64,000 nt of DNA. Source: Bagarius yarrelli (lineage: Eukaryota; Chordata; Actinopteri; Siluriformes; Sisoridae). Numbering within the stretch: the stretch's first letter is position 1; each line of letters begins with the position of its first letter. Position numbers and translations under genes: made by a program. The stretch spans positions 248,501 through 312,500 of the forward strand of contig VCAZ01000128.1 in NCBI GenBank assembly GCA_005784505.1, written 5' to 3'. Below, piece after piece: positions 10,974-44,657 of this stretch. The notes beneath the pieces are model-generated. The model saw nothing but the letters and a program-made list of their open reading frames with translations, ran no database searches and was not told the origin of the DNA.

Positions 10974-12977
10974 TCTGTAGGACACCGGCCCTTCGGGGCC
11001 ATAATTAACTTAACGACAGGTGTATTCCAACCGTAATTATTACACACTTTTGTTAGCCGGGGGTCGGCGGGGTGGATTTGTAGTACCTGCAGCACTCTAC
11101 TTTCAACCAGAGTGAGTGAGTGAGTGAAGCAGCGTGATTTAAAAGTCGGAGCGTTGTGGTTGTGCGTCATCTGCACACAAACCGCTAAGCAAATACGTGT
11201 GTTAAATTCAAATGACGCTGTTTTGATGAGTTTACATCACATGACCACATCAGCGCATTTGTACAGCAAAGATTTTGTTATTTCTGAACGACCGAGTAAT
11301 TATTATCTATTAATGACTGAATAAATAACTATTATTACAAACAATTAAGCGCTAAAAACAGGCAATCAATTGTCGTAATCGCTATTATTTATTTGACAAT
11401 TAATCTCCACCCTAATTTGACCATTGTGACAGGCGTACATATCCAGTGTGAAAACTCGCATATTAATTAAAAAACAACAACATGCAAAGGTGATTTTTAT
11501 TATGAAGAAGTAAAAACCGCGGCTTTAACGGAGAACTGGAAGTGCGGGTGGTTTATATTCGCAGGATATCTGCCTAGGGTGGATTGTCCCGAATGACTAC
11601 GGACTGAATACGGAGTATTTTGCGGTCTTTGTAGAACGTGTCCTCACAGTAGCTTAAAACTTAGACCTAATCTGCGTACAGACAGAGTGTGGGAGGTAAC
11701 AGCTATAAAAAACAACCCCAGTCTGTGTCTCCTAGCAAAAAAAAAGAAAAGTAATAGAAGTTAACAGGTAATGAATACTCCAGGTTAGAATAAACCTGTC
11801 TTCTTGTCCCCACAAAGAGACAGACGGTTACACCGGATTTTTCCTGGCTGATATGTTTAGCCCAGTTTAGTGTAATAAAATGGAGTTTAATTAAAGTTTT
11901 TTTGAATGCATTGTACAGATTAAACCAAGGTAGGTGATGTTAACGATGCAAACCGGCGCCACACCAGAAATGTATCCTCGGCTCATGGAAAGTCTCCAGC
12001 AATCAGAAATAGGACATCACCATGGTGCATATACCATAAACCAGGCCAAACAACAGCAGAGCTGATTGACGTAGTGTCGTGGGTGAATACTCCATTATAA
12101 AATGCTTTTTCTTTTTTTTTCTTTTTTTTTTTGCAAACTGGTCTGTTTTCTTTTGTACCACTTTTTTTTCGGTTTCATATTCAGTCATCATCCATGTTTG
12201 GGTTGAAATCTCATCTTTAGCTATGGAAAATTGTCCTACGGTCATGCTGAATCACATACGAATCGAAAGAAGAGGGATCATTTCAGGAAATGGCAACCTC
12301 GACAGTCAGGATAGGTTTACCGCCGTGAGGATCGTTCGAATAAAATGGGCTTTACTGTAATGGTGGACCGCAGTGTCATTTTTAGCACAACTGCCTCATA
12401 ACCACAGGCTCAGTGTTTGTTACAAACAGAGTTGAATAGTAGGCGTGCGGTCACACCGAATTTATTACAAGTGGGAGAGTTGACTTTAACAATTCTTTAC
12501 GCTGCTCTGTGTGTGTGTGTGTGTGTGTGTGTCAGCAAAGCAGCCGTGCATGCCACAGACAGTTTAATCTTTCATTCTTAGGGGCTTTTTCTCCTTTTCC
12601 CGCGTGACTTTTTTTTTCTCCCCCTGTTCCATTCCACAATGGCATATTGTCGTTTAAGCGCTCCAGCTGTCACAGCTTTCTTTCGCCGCTGTCTTTTTTT
12701 CTCCTATTGATGGATTGATTAGACTGGTGTGGGTGTAAAGTGTTGCCAAATCATTATTACTTTACTGCTATTTTCACAGTGGAAACAGAGCATAACGAAG
12801 GACCGAATCTGGTGTCCTGTGCATGAGTCAGATTTACTCGCTTAGTACTTGGCTTGTTTTAATATTTGGTGTTATTTTAATTTTTTTTTAACCAGTGACC
12901 AAATAACCTATAAAAACTTTAACCTTTTCAGGAATAAACATGCGATAAATATGCGATTTTAAGGTCGCCCGAATCCT

Positions 12978-13123
12978 GTTGGCAGATGCCCATATGCAGA
13001 GTGAGACGTACATATATCACATTTTTATCCAACTAAGCAGTTGACGGTTAAGGGCCTGGCTTAGGGCTCCAGCAGTGACATCTTGGTGGTGCAATCCAAC
13101 TTCCTAACCACCAAGCTACCACT
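12978..13123 (-). mobile_element. Diverged SINE
   Basis: It shows TTGGCAGATGCCCATATGCA, GTTGACGGTTAAGGGCCTGG and GGTGGTGCAATCC followed by AACCACCAAG, the reverse of the SINE family seen at 18901-19086. Confidence 0.7.
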
Positions 13124-13651
13124 TGAACTGCAATTAGTTTGGATTGTTAGTATATTGGATTGTTGGTTGGATGGGTGTCGGTTGTGAACTCACTAAGGGG
13201 TGTGACGAGATCTGACTGGTCATGGGAGAATGTAACGGTAGAAGATGCCCCACCACATTTAAACAGTTTTGCCCCTTTCCCCCGAATTGATGCTACACAC
13301 TTTCCTACCACCACATTTAAACTTAAGAAAAGAAAAAAATTTTGTGTGGCAACATTTTAGTTTTCTGGTGGAAATAATAAACGGTGAAAGAATGAGAGAC
13401 AGAGACAGAGACAATATGCAGACATTGTAAGAAATAAATAGCGTACGCCTCTGCTAACACCTTCTGCATCGCTATTGTAACAGACACTGCATGTAATATG
13501 GATGTGGCTGTGCGCAAGACAGGATTTGAGCCGCAAATCAAAGGCTTCACACACACAATAAACCTCGCTACAGGCTGGAGACGCGGGGCTGTTATTTTTG
13601 TCACCAGAGTTCAACAGCTGTGGCAGTATTGACGTCCGTGCAAAAGCTGCT

Positions 13652-13776
13652 ATAACAACCTGCGGATTGTGGGTTCGATTCCCAGCTTCAGCAAGCCAAC
13701 ACTGCTTAGTTGTATAAAGGAGATAATTGTAGGTCGCTCTGGATAAGGACGTCTACCAACTGCTGTAAATGTAATC
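13652..13776 (+). mobile_element. SINE, internally shortened
   Basis: It keeps the B box (GTGGGTTCGATTCCCAGC), then CACTGCTTAGTTGTATAAAG and the GGTCGCTCTGGATAAGGACG tail; part of the middle is missing. Confidence 0.75.
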
Positions 13777-13874
13777 AGCTGTCCGGGCTTACTGCCACCT
13801 TAACAATTGTAATAACTGATGAAACATTTGTAATACACATTGTTTACTAGCCGGACATTAAATGGCTGACATTT

Positions 13875-13993
13875 TGGAAAGAAAATCTGGTACAGAGGTT
13901 TCCAACTGGATTCTGACTCGGTCTCTTTCTTGCTTAAGACAATTATAAGATTGAGTCAGACATAAGTTGGAAACCTCTGTACCAGATTTTTCC
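13875..13993. repeat. Inverted repeat (hairpin-forming element)
   Basis: Arms of about 25 bp (aaatctggtacagaggtttc at left, its complement ending at about 13990) flank a spacer of about 60 bp. It may be a small MITE; no target duplication was identified. Confidence 0.75.
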
Positions 13994-14394
13994 AAATAAC
14001 ACTATGACAAAAACAGTCTACACTGGCCCTTTGTTAGGTTCAACTGACACGGTCCAAGCCCATGTGTAGGGTGGGAAATAAATAAATAAATCAATCAATC
14101 AGTCAATCTTTCGATTTAGTAAAAAAAAATCTGCCTGGAGGTTTGCACAAAACCACATGTGCCTCATTTGCTCAGCTTCCCAGATTGGCTTATTGGAAGA
14201 AAACCTAGCAGCCTGTTTCTTTCTGTAGTATAAATAGCCTCCTATCTTCACACCACTGACAGTTCGCGATGAGACAGAAGAAGTGTGAGGGAAAGTGGAA
14301 GTCGTGGTGGTGGACGGTGTTTTAGGAGAAGCTGTGTTATATTCAAACATTTCCGCATTTAAGAGAAAATAAAGTCAATCATGGAATTTATTGG

Positions 14395-14525
14395 CCTTTT
14401 ACAATAAGGGCGGGGTGGGCTGTAGGCATGTGCAGGGGTGGGCTGAGGCCACCCAAACATCTGTCTCGCCCACCCAATTAAAAAAAAGACAGCGGTATAC
14501 AAATAAAGTTTTTATTTTATTTTGT
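14395..14525 (+). repeat. Dispersed repeat fragment, copy 1
   Basis: GGCATGTGCAGGGGTGGGCT, CCACCCAAACATCTGTCTCG and GCGGTATACAAATAAAGTTT recur in the opposite orientation at 31977-32075. The family is not recognised. Confidence 0.65.
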
Positions 14526-14653
14526 ACAGGACGTGATTTGATAACAGCAGGCTGGGGTTGAGAGTTTTCTTGTTTTTGATTGGCTGTAAATAACAACGCA
14601 GTCTAGACTCGAGAGGCCCGACGACTTACCGGTCTGTCAAAGATGATGGAATA

Positions 14654-14965
14654 CAGTGATTCCCTGACTTATGAGTTTAATTCGTTCTGTGGGAATTTTG
14701 AGAACAAAGTCAAAATAAGTGGAATAAAGTATTAAAATATTTTAATAATGAGGTTGAAATTGCAAGAATAAAGTCAATATTTTGAGAAGAAAGTCCAAAT
14801 TACGAGAAGAAAGTTGTAATTATTTGACAGAAAGTCAAACTTTAGAGAGTTGTTTTAAACTTTTAAGAATAAATTCAGTGTTTTGAGATTAAACTTGAAA
14901 TATTTTAAGAATGAAGTTGAAATTACAAGAATAAAGTCGTGATAATCTGAGAAAAAAAGATCTCC
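14654..14965. repeat. MITE left end followed by degenerate AATAAAGTC minisatellite
   Basis: The first 60 bp resemble the left end of the element at 35656-36134 (CTGACTTATGAGTTTAATTC). After that come loose repeats of AAAGTC, AATTACGAGA and TTTTGAGAA, a degenerate tandem type common in fish. Confidence 0.6.
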
Positions 14966-15016
14966 TAATTGTAATCATGTGGCAATAAAACGAGGCCCTA
15001 ATTAGTTCATTACTTA

Positions 15017-15891
15017 ACATGCTCTCTCTCTTTTACTCTCTCTTTTCCTCTTTTACTGTCTGTCTCGCTCTTTTACTTACTGTCTCTCTCTTTTACTCTC
15101 TCTCTTCCTCTTTTACTGTCTCTCTCTTTTACTCTCTTTTACCTCTTTACTGTCTCTCTCTTTACTGTCTCTCTCTCTTTTACTCTCTCTTTCTCTTTCC
15201 CTCTTTTACTGTCTCTCTCTTTCTCTTTTTACTCTCTCTTTCTCTCTCTTTTACTCTCTCTCTCTCTCTTTCTTTACTCTCTCTTTCCTCTTTTTTACTC
15301 TCTCTCTCTTTTTCTATTCTCTCTTTTACTCTCTCTTTATCTCTTTACTGTCTCTCTCTCTCTTTTCTCTCTTCTCTCTTTCTCTCTCTCTCTCTCTCTT
15401 TACTCTCTCCTCTCTCTTTCTCTCTCTTCTCTCTCTTTCTCTCTCTCTCTCTCTTTTACTCTCTCTCTCTCTCTTTCTCCTGTAGTTCCCTGAAATTTTC
15501 CATATTTTTTTCTTCTTTTTCTTTTACTCAGGAAACAAAAGATCAATTTTGCCCGAGCTTTAATGCTCCACCCCGTTCTGTTCCCCGTCCCTGTTTCTTG
15601 CAGCCATCTCTGTCTCTCGCTCTCTCTCTCTCTCTCACACACAACACACACGCACTGACACTTGCGCTGCCATTCTGTATGTGTGTTGAAATAGAAAGTG
15701 AGGGAGCAAGAAGGAAGAGAGAGAGAGAGAGAGAGAGAGGGGCGAGAGTGCGCATATGCTCGGGCGTGCACGCGCGCGTGTGCAGCTACACTACAGCGGA
15801 GACGGAGGGGGGAAAAGGGAATAAGAGAATTCGCGGTAGCCGCCATATGCTGTGGATTTGGTGAATGTTTGGCTGAAGGGGCAGTTACACG
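15017..15891 (+). other. Upstream/leader region of ctbp1 with CT-rich tract
   Basis: A (CT)n/(CTTT)n tract occupies 15017-15477, followed by a more mixed, CpG-containing stretch (15540-15891) with a short (GA)n at 15711-15738 and CGCGCGTGTG near 15772. The transcription start and 5' untranslated exon 1 probably lie in the second part. The long Ser/Leu reading frame over the tract is an artefact. Confidence 0.5.
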
Positions 15892-30310
<14,419 letters not shown>

Positions 30311-31440
30311 CCGAACACTTCTGAGATTTCATCTAGAGTTTTCCGTATCACTAGAGAACTCACCTGGTCCTCACCTTCTCACACCCCAAACAAGAGGAGC
30401 ATGACAGGTTCCAAACCAGCCAGAGAAAACACACAACACACCGTGACTGTCTGTAGTAGCCAACTGTTTGAACCGAAGGTGCTGAATCGTGTTCTATCAC
30501 ACACACACACACACACACACTCTCTCTCTCTGTCTTTTTTTGGTGTGGAAAAAAAAAAGAAAATATTTTGGATTTGGAACAAAAAAAAAAAAAAACAACT
30601 CCCTAAAACAAATCCTGCTGATTTTAGGTTATAGTCCGTCAGTGCAGTGGGCGAAATATTTTTTTGGTTTATTTGGTTTTTACTTTTGTGTCCGATGGGT
30701 TTCATTGTTAAGCTGTAATTCTGAATGTAACCTGTTTGTGTACAGTTTTTAGCATACAATTAGTGGTTTGTAGAAAAGAAAAGAAAGAAACACTGATTAA
30801 AGGGAGGTGACCATTCACTAAATAAATCATTTTTTAAAAAATTATTGTGTAATTTTTTGGTTTTTTTTGTATGATTTAAAAAATAAATAAATAAAAAAAA
30901 GCCCCGAACGAGGCCTGTTTTGCACACCCTCTCAGGAAAATTACTTTCCCCATCCCTCCCTTCGGAAAACCACATAGTGCATCATTTTTTTATATATCCA
31001 TGTCTTTTTTGTAGTCTAATTTAGCACAGTACTTTCAAAAAGTATACTGAGTGTTATTTTTTATTGTATTATTTTCTGTTTGTTAACTTAGCATGTACTA
31101 CCTTGTGTTAAAGGTAAAAAAAAAAATCTGTCCTGTTTTAATGAAAAAAAAAACCCAGTTTGTCTTGTGAAAAGCTGGCGTTATGCTTGCCTGTGTCTGT
31201 GTGACTTGACCGTACCGTGTGTAACGAGGCAGCTCCGGGCTGCCGGGGTAGTTGCAGCGCTCCATCGCCTACATAGTTTCCTTCCTGGTTAAAGTGGTAG
31301 GCTAGCAATATACATACTATATATACTATGAGATATTATTTTTTTTGTCAAACTTAAAAAAAGGAAAAAAAAAAAGAAATGTTTGTGACTGTATGCATTT
31401 GTATGAATTATTTTAAATGAAATAAAAGGCCAACTTTAAT
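30311..31440 (+). other. ctbp1 3' untranslated region with poly(A) signal
   Basis: It is an A/T-rich untranslated region with a (CA)n at 30500-30519. AATAAA at 31421-31426 is the likely polyadenylation signal, so the mRNA would end near 31440. Confidence 0.7.
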
Positions 31441-31831
31441 GACACGGCTTTCAGGGTGATCATTTCTCAATGATCGCGGGCGGGCGGCAGACAGATATCC
31501 CAGGTGGGCAGTTTTTGGGAGTGGGGGGGGGGGGAGTTGAAGAGACAGAGTCTCAGTAAAATTCAACGAATGAAATGATGGAATAGTAAAAATATTGTCA
31601 TACTTATATTCTTACTTGATATTATATTAAGTAAATATAAAAATGTATTTTTAAAATGTTCAGAATAGCTAATGACTGGATTATTAAACACAAATTCAGG
31701 CAAAATTATAATCTTTATATTTGGAGTGAAGTTTGGGCCAAATAAAAATTACATATTCTATATAATAAAATATTTTAAAGAAATTGAGTAAACATTTTAA
31801 AAAAAATCTGTGGAACTAGTTGATGGATAGA

Positions 31832-31948
31832 TGGATGGATGGATGGATGGATAGATAGATGGATGGATAGGATGGATGGATGGATGGATGGATGGATGGA
31901 TGGATAGATGGATGGATGGATGGATGGATGGATGGATGGATGGATAGA
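31832..31948. repeat. (GGAT)n microsatellite
   Basis: About 29 GGAT/AGAT units. Confidence 0.95.
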
Positions 31949-31976
31949 TCACTGCTTTTATCAAATCACAAATCAT

Positions 31977-32075
31977 ACAAAAAAATAAAAACGTATTTGT
32001 ATACCGCAGTTAAGCAAGACAGACGTTTGGGTGGGCTCAGCCCACCCCTGCCCATGCCTAGAGCCGACCCTGTGC
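31977..32075 (-). repeat. Dispersed repeat fragment, copy 2
   Basis: This is the inverted counterpart of 14395-14525 (GGTGGGCTCAGCCCACCCCT, GCCCATGCCTAGAGCC, GTATTTGTATACCGC). Confidence 0.65.
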
Positions 32076-32861
32076 ATTAGTACGTTTAATATGCAAAAAT
32101 CTGTAGCAGATGATTCTAAACATGCATTACTACTGCAATGTGTGATGTACTACGATTCCTGCATCTGGTGCAAAATGAGCGTTATTGTTTCTTTATTCTC
32201 GTTATTACCGACAGTGGATTCCACAGTAACACTTAGTGTGTGTGTGTTTGGGGGGGTAAGATTAAACCAGCTTTACCCCGCTCTCCTCTACCCTCTTACA
32301 CATAACAACAATTCAGCGTGGCATCAAATCAGCAGCACAATGATTCAACATGCTAAAAAAAAATCCTGTTTTCATGATGTTCCTTAATAACATTGCTTGT
32401 CGTTCAGACATTCACATGATTGTACTGCTTCAGTTTCAATATCTGATACGAGGAAGAGGACATCTAGGACGTCTATCGTCTCCAAGAAACATGAAACCTG
32501 AGAAGAGCCACCGGACGGCGGATACAGTTCAAGTTCAAGAAATAAAGGGTCCGATTTGTTTGTTTGCATTCATCATTGCCATTATAAAGTGGTCAGTTAA
32601 TAAAGCCTATTAATTAAGAATAATAGTGTAAACATGCAGTAGTGGTTTAAATGCTGACAGGCAAATATTTCTCCTGGATCAACTTCAGTCTCCTTGTGTT
32701 ACATTTCATGCAGAGGTCCTGGTCATAACGGTGGTTATAATATCCAGCATTAAATCATTATTAATATTATTATTAGACACTGAAAACGTGCTTCGATTAT
32801 TATAACTGTTTAACTGGTGTCCTGCTTAAAAAAAAAGTTGTCCTTTAGATGAAGCATTTTT

Positions 32862-40755
<7,894 letters not shown>

Positions 40756-41247
40756 GCCTGAGCTCTGCGTGTGTGTGTATGTGTGTGAGCAGTGGTGCAT
40801 CCATTCTTCCTACATCAGCACATCTACTTGCTGCAAAGCCTTATGGGGCAGGAGGAATCCCAAGCAAAAAAAAAGAGTGTGTCATGCACACACCCACACA
40901 GACGCTGTCCTTTATCAGCTCACCTACAGCAGACACACACACACACAAACACACACAACGGTAAGCAGAGGTATGCCAGACGATCCTGATTCTTCAGCCA
41001 GGCTCATCAACTGTTGTTCAAGAGCAAAACTCGGTGTAGGCGTTATGACGTGCGTGTGTGTGCGTGTGTGTGAGTGAGAGCGAGAGAGGGAGTAGAAATC
41101 TGTGTGTACGTTATGCTGCATAGACTCCTCCCCCCACACTGAGAAACAATGGCTCTGACTGATTAAAGTTTAGCCAGTCATATGTCAGCTTGTGATCACC
41201 AGCCAATCAGAGAGCACCGCTCTGGGTTTATGGTACAGGCAGGACTG

Positions 41248-41260
41248 GTTGCCTAGCAAC
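41248..41260. promoter_or_regulatory. RFX-type X-box upstream of ppp2r2c
   Basis: GTTGCCTAGCAAC is a perfect palindromic X-box (RYYNYY, one spacer base, RRNRAC), 493 bp upstream of the main ppp2r2c start codon. A CCAAT motif (CCAATCAG) lies about 45 bp away at about 41202. RFX control is inferred. Confidence 0.5.
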
Positions 41261-41549
41261 CGCATCATTTTTGCCAGAGATAAACAGGATTGCGGGGGAG
41301 CGAAGTGAGATAAGTGTGGGTGCAGACAGACAGGGGAAAACCTACAGGACACTGAAACATCTGTGTAACATTAAAAAATACCCTTTTCTGTTTATTTATT
41401 CTAGATGTAATGTCTGGATATAAAAAGGGTTTCTTGCTGTAGTGCGATGATGTGCTTGAATATAGAAAATCAAAGTTTTTGAAAGCAGTTGCTTGGATTA
41501 ATGTCTTCCAAAATGCTATTTGTTTATAGAGAACATTTGAGTGTTTCTT

Positions 41550-42010
41550 TTAGGAGACAATTCCACTTTACACACACTATATAGACAAAGACAGTGGGAC
41601 ATCTAACCATCACATCCATATATATTTTTAGATCATCCTTTTTAGATTTAGTCTCACTCTTACTCCTACAATAATCTCTACACTCCTGTGCAGGTTTTCC
41701 ATTAGAATGCGTCACATGACTGTTGGGGATTTGATCATTCGGTTCCAATAGTATCAGTGAGATCAGACACTAATGTTGGAGTGAGGAGGTCTGGGGTTCA
41801 GTCGCGGTTCCAGTTCATCCCAAAGGTGTTTAGTTGAGTCAAAATCAGGGCTCTGTACAGGACATGAGAGTTCTTTCACTCCAGAACAAAAAATCCAGGA
41901 CACAGCATGTCTTCATGGAGTTCAGGGGGTTTGTGCACAGGTGCATTGTCATGCTGGAACAAGGTTTGAGTCTTTTAGTTCCAGCGAAAGTAAAATGTGA
42001 TGCTACAACT
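41550..42010 (-). mobile_element. Tc1/mariner-type element remnant
   Basis: GACATCTAACCATCACATCC, GGGGATTTGATCATTCGGTT, CAGTTCATCCCAAAGGTGTT and TGCATTGTCATGCTGGAACA are the reverse of the element at 45775-46365 and typical of a common fish transposase 3' region (translating to a decayed ...LWDEL-like motif). Confidence 0.6.
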
Positions 42011-42414
42011 TTGTGTGTTTAACGTTGTTGTGAAAGTTTGGGAAAGAGACACATGCTAGTTTTTCCTTCAGTTTTATGGACTTTTAATGTTATGCTTATA
42101 TTTCCGAGATATACATTCACACACATTAACATTACAGTCACACTTACAGTATAGGACGCAAGTGCAAAGCCGACTGGGAGACGTCTCCCCCTGCTGAGAT
42201 CATACTCACACTACCACACTAAGTTTTTCACATGTAAAGAGATAATAGAAATATATATGACACTTTATTCCAATATCATTAAATCTATTTCTGAAGATTC
42301 CTTTAATCCCGTGTGCATCAGATGCATCAGATAGTTTTATGATTGTTTATTTTTGGTTGTACAAACCGTATCTGAATAACACACACTGCTTTTGCTAAAC
42401 ACATATACGACAGG

Positions 42415-42605
42415 GCTGTCCAGTCTCGGTCCTGGAGGGATGGGGTGTCCTGAAGAGTTTAGCTCCGACTTGGCTCAACACACCTACCTGTAAGTTTTAA
42501 GTCTACCTAGCGAGAGCTTGATTAGTTGGTACAGGTGTGTTTGATTAGAGTTGGAGTTAAACTGAGTTTGGACACTCCTCCAGGACCGAGTTTGGACGTC
42601 CCTGA
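42415..42605. mobile_element. MITE, copy without the SINE insertion
   Basis: It carries GTCCTGGAGG at left and inverted CCTCCAGGAC at right, with CACCTACCTGTAAGTTTTAA and AGAGCTTGATTAGTTGG inside. It aligns to both arms of 9121-9510 and gives the pre-insertion state of that locus. Confidence 0.8.
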
Positions 42606-42990
42606 TATATGTCCATTTGAATGTCCTTTGTTGTTTAGACCAGTTGTTGGAATCCTGATAGTAATCAGAACAAGCCTTAACTCACAAATCTTCTCAAGCT
42701 GAAAAGTAACAGACAATTTAGGACAAATACAGAGAGTTAACAAATGTTAAATATATAAAATTTCAGCTTGACCTAAAAAAATATTTAGTTTTATCTGATT
42801 GTATTAATATTTATAGAAAAAGCCACATTTCCCAAAAGCCCTTGCTAAATTATTTAAAAAAAGGGGGAAATCTTTTTTTATAGGGCTGCACAATATATCA
42901 AAATGAATGAAATATCGCAAATGTGCATATGGGCGATATAAATTATTTCAAAGGTTTGCAATGAATGAGCGATTTATTATTTCTAATAGT

Positions 42991-43267
42991 CAGAGGTGTA
43001 GCTAGGGTCTTTAGCACCAGGGGACAACGTCAGTTTTTGCGCCCCCTTGTGACAAGGTGTGAACCATAAGGGGTCCGTCATGCTTCCCCAAAAATATTTT
43101 TTCGTTTTAAAACATGAAACCTGCATTCCGTGCCATATTATTAGGGAATGAACAGACAATGGAACTTTGAAGAAATAATTGGGGTGACTTTTCATTCTGA
43201 AATTATGTATCATCAATTTGGTGCTGCGCCCGGGGACAGATGCCCCCCCCCCCCAGCTACACCACTG
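42991..43267. mobile_element. hAT-type MITE with exact 8-bp duplication
   Basis: The ends CAGAGGTGTAGCT and AGCTACACCACTG are inverted repeats. The 8-bp sequence ctaatagt flanks both sides (42983-42990 and 43268-43275). It lies inside another repeat that resumes at 43276. A truncated relative is at 62988-63235. Confidence 0.85.
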
Positions 43268-44657
43268 CTAATAGTAGCATATGATCAAAGTTTTTGCATA
43301 TAATTTAAGTTTTTAGAGTTAGTATAGATATTCATGCATGTGCTTCGACACAAGACATTCAACAAGCCGTGAAGCTTTCATAGCAATAATCTTTAAAATC
43401 CTGAGACCGCCGCCGCCGCCGCTGATAAATTAGTGCCAAAACAAAGAATCACATCAAAGATATGGCAGTATTTAGGTTCTAAATGCAGACTGAAGTTCTA
43501 TGTAGAACATGTAAATCTCGAGTGGCAACGTAAGTAGGAACATAATAAATCTTTACAGTCACCTTAAAACCAAACACAACGTTTGGTATCAGCTCTGATC
43601 GGCAAAAAAAACCCCTTCTTCATTGGTTATATCATTTTAAAAATATTGTATCGCATATCGAATATCGCATTATTTAGCAAGATATTGCATATTGCATGTT
43701 TCTTTCATATCATGCAGCCACTAGGAGCAGGAAATATAATATCTAATAGTGGATTTAAAAGATAAAGAAAAATCGAGAAGAACTGAGGAAAGTCCAATAT
43801 TAAAGTCAGTCTGTCTTTGTGTGCATGGCTGTCATCTGTAAACGATTGGCTCAGATGAGGGAGGATTCAGTGGCCTCATATGACAAACATGATATGCTGA
43901 TTATTATTTTATTGGCATAATAACGGAAATGAGCCGGTCTGTGTTTCAGCGTTTACCCTGATCGTTAACTTCACGCTCCAAACTGTCTGGGCTCATGAAC
44001 GTTTATGGAGTTTTGTGGGTGGCACTAAAGGCAAATGAGCCGATGCTCTAATTTGTACATTTTTTGGAAGATTTTAATTCAGTTTGATTTTTGCAAATAT
44101 TTTGCAAAGTGTTGCTAATATACACTTATAATTGTTGATTAATTTAGAGGCTCGGTGACAAATTCAGATGCCAGAAAAACTCCAAAACTCCAATTTAACA
44201 CTAAAAGGCTTAATATTAATATTAATAGCCTTTAAGATCTTTAAATATAATTAATAGCGGGGTGCAAATCTACAATCTTGCCCAGGGTACCACCAGAACC
44301 TGGGCCGGGATGTCCGAACTACAAATATCTGATTGCACTAAATGCCACATGCTGTTTTAGATTTTGCTCTTATGATAGTGTTTTAATATAATAATGATAC
44401 CAAAGCAAATTATTATGGAAATAAAGTTTTTTCTCTGATTTTCCTATCAAGAAACGTCCATTTTCTTGGACTAATTATTTATTTTATTGTTGTTTTTTTT
44501 CAATAAAAATTCAATAAAAATAAACTTTCCCCCTATTTTAAATGTGATGCTCCTCATTTGGCTGTGATTCCTTAACCAAATGAGATCACGTGACATATCG
44601 TGACATTATAACCAAAAACTCTTCGGCTAGGTTAATAATGATATTTTTTACACATCT

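Larger units (their letters stand above)
8366..15018. other. maea-ctbp1 intergenic region, repeat-rich, no gene seen
   Basis: The two genes diverge from this region. I find no exon here on either strand. It holds SINEs, L2-type tails, two inverted-repeat elements and short microsatellites, listed separately. Unique, complex sequence remains at about 10180-10310, 11510-11700 and 12480-12760. Confidence 0.6.
31441..32861. other. Convergent ctbp1-ppp2r2c intergenic region
   Basis: The two genes end towards each other here. It contains a G run at 31524-31533, a (GGAT)n microsatellite at 31832-31948 and a repeat copy at 31977-32075. A minus-strand AATAAA (complement 32192-32197) may be the ppp2r2c polyadenylation signal. 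No other gene is seen. Confidence 0.5.
40756..44657. other. ppp2r2c upstream / AhpD-like gene downstream region
   Basis: This holds the ppp2r2c 5' flank (40756-41300), then mostly repeats: a transposon remnant (41550-42010), two MITEs, and an AT-rich element starting GGGCTGCACAATATATC near 42884. No coding exon is visible. Minus-strand AATAAA complements near 44477-44525 may end the AhpD-like mRNA. Confidence 0.5.

Noticed and set aside
15019..15864. 281-codon plus-strand ORF rich in Ser, Leu, Phe and Tyr
   Set aside because: It is a reading frame over a (CT)n/(CTTT)n tract upstream of ctbp1; there is no codon structure or domain.
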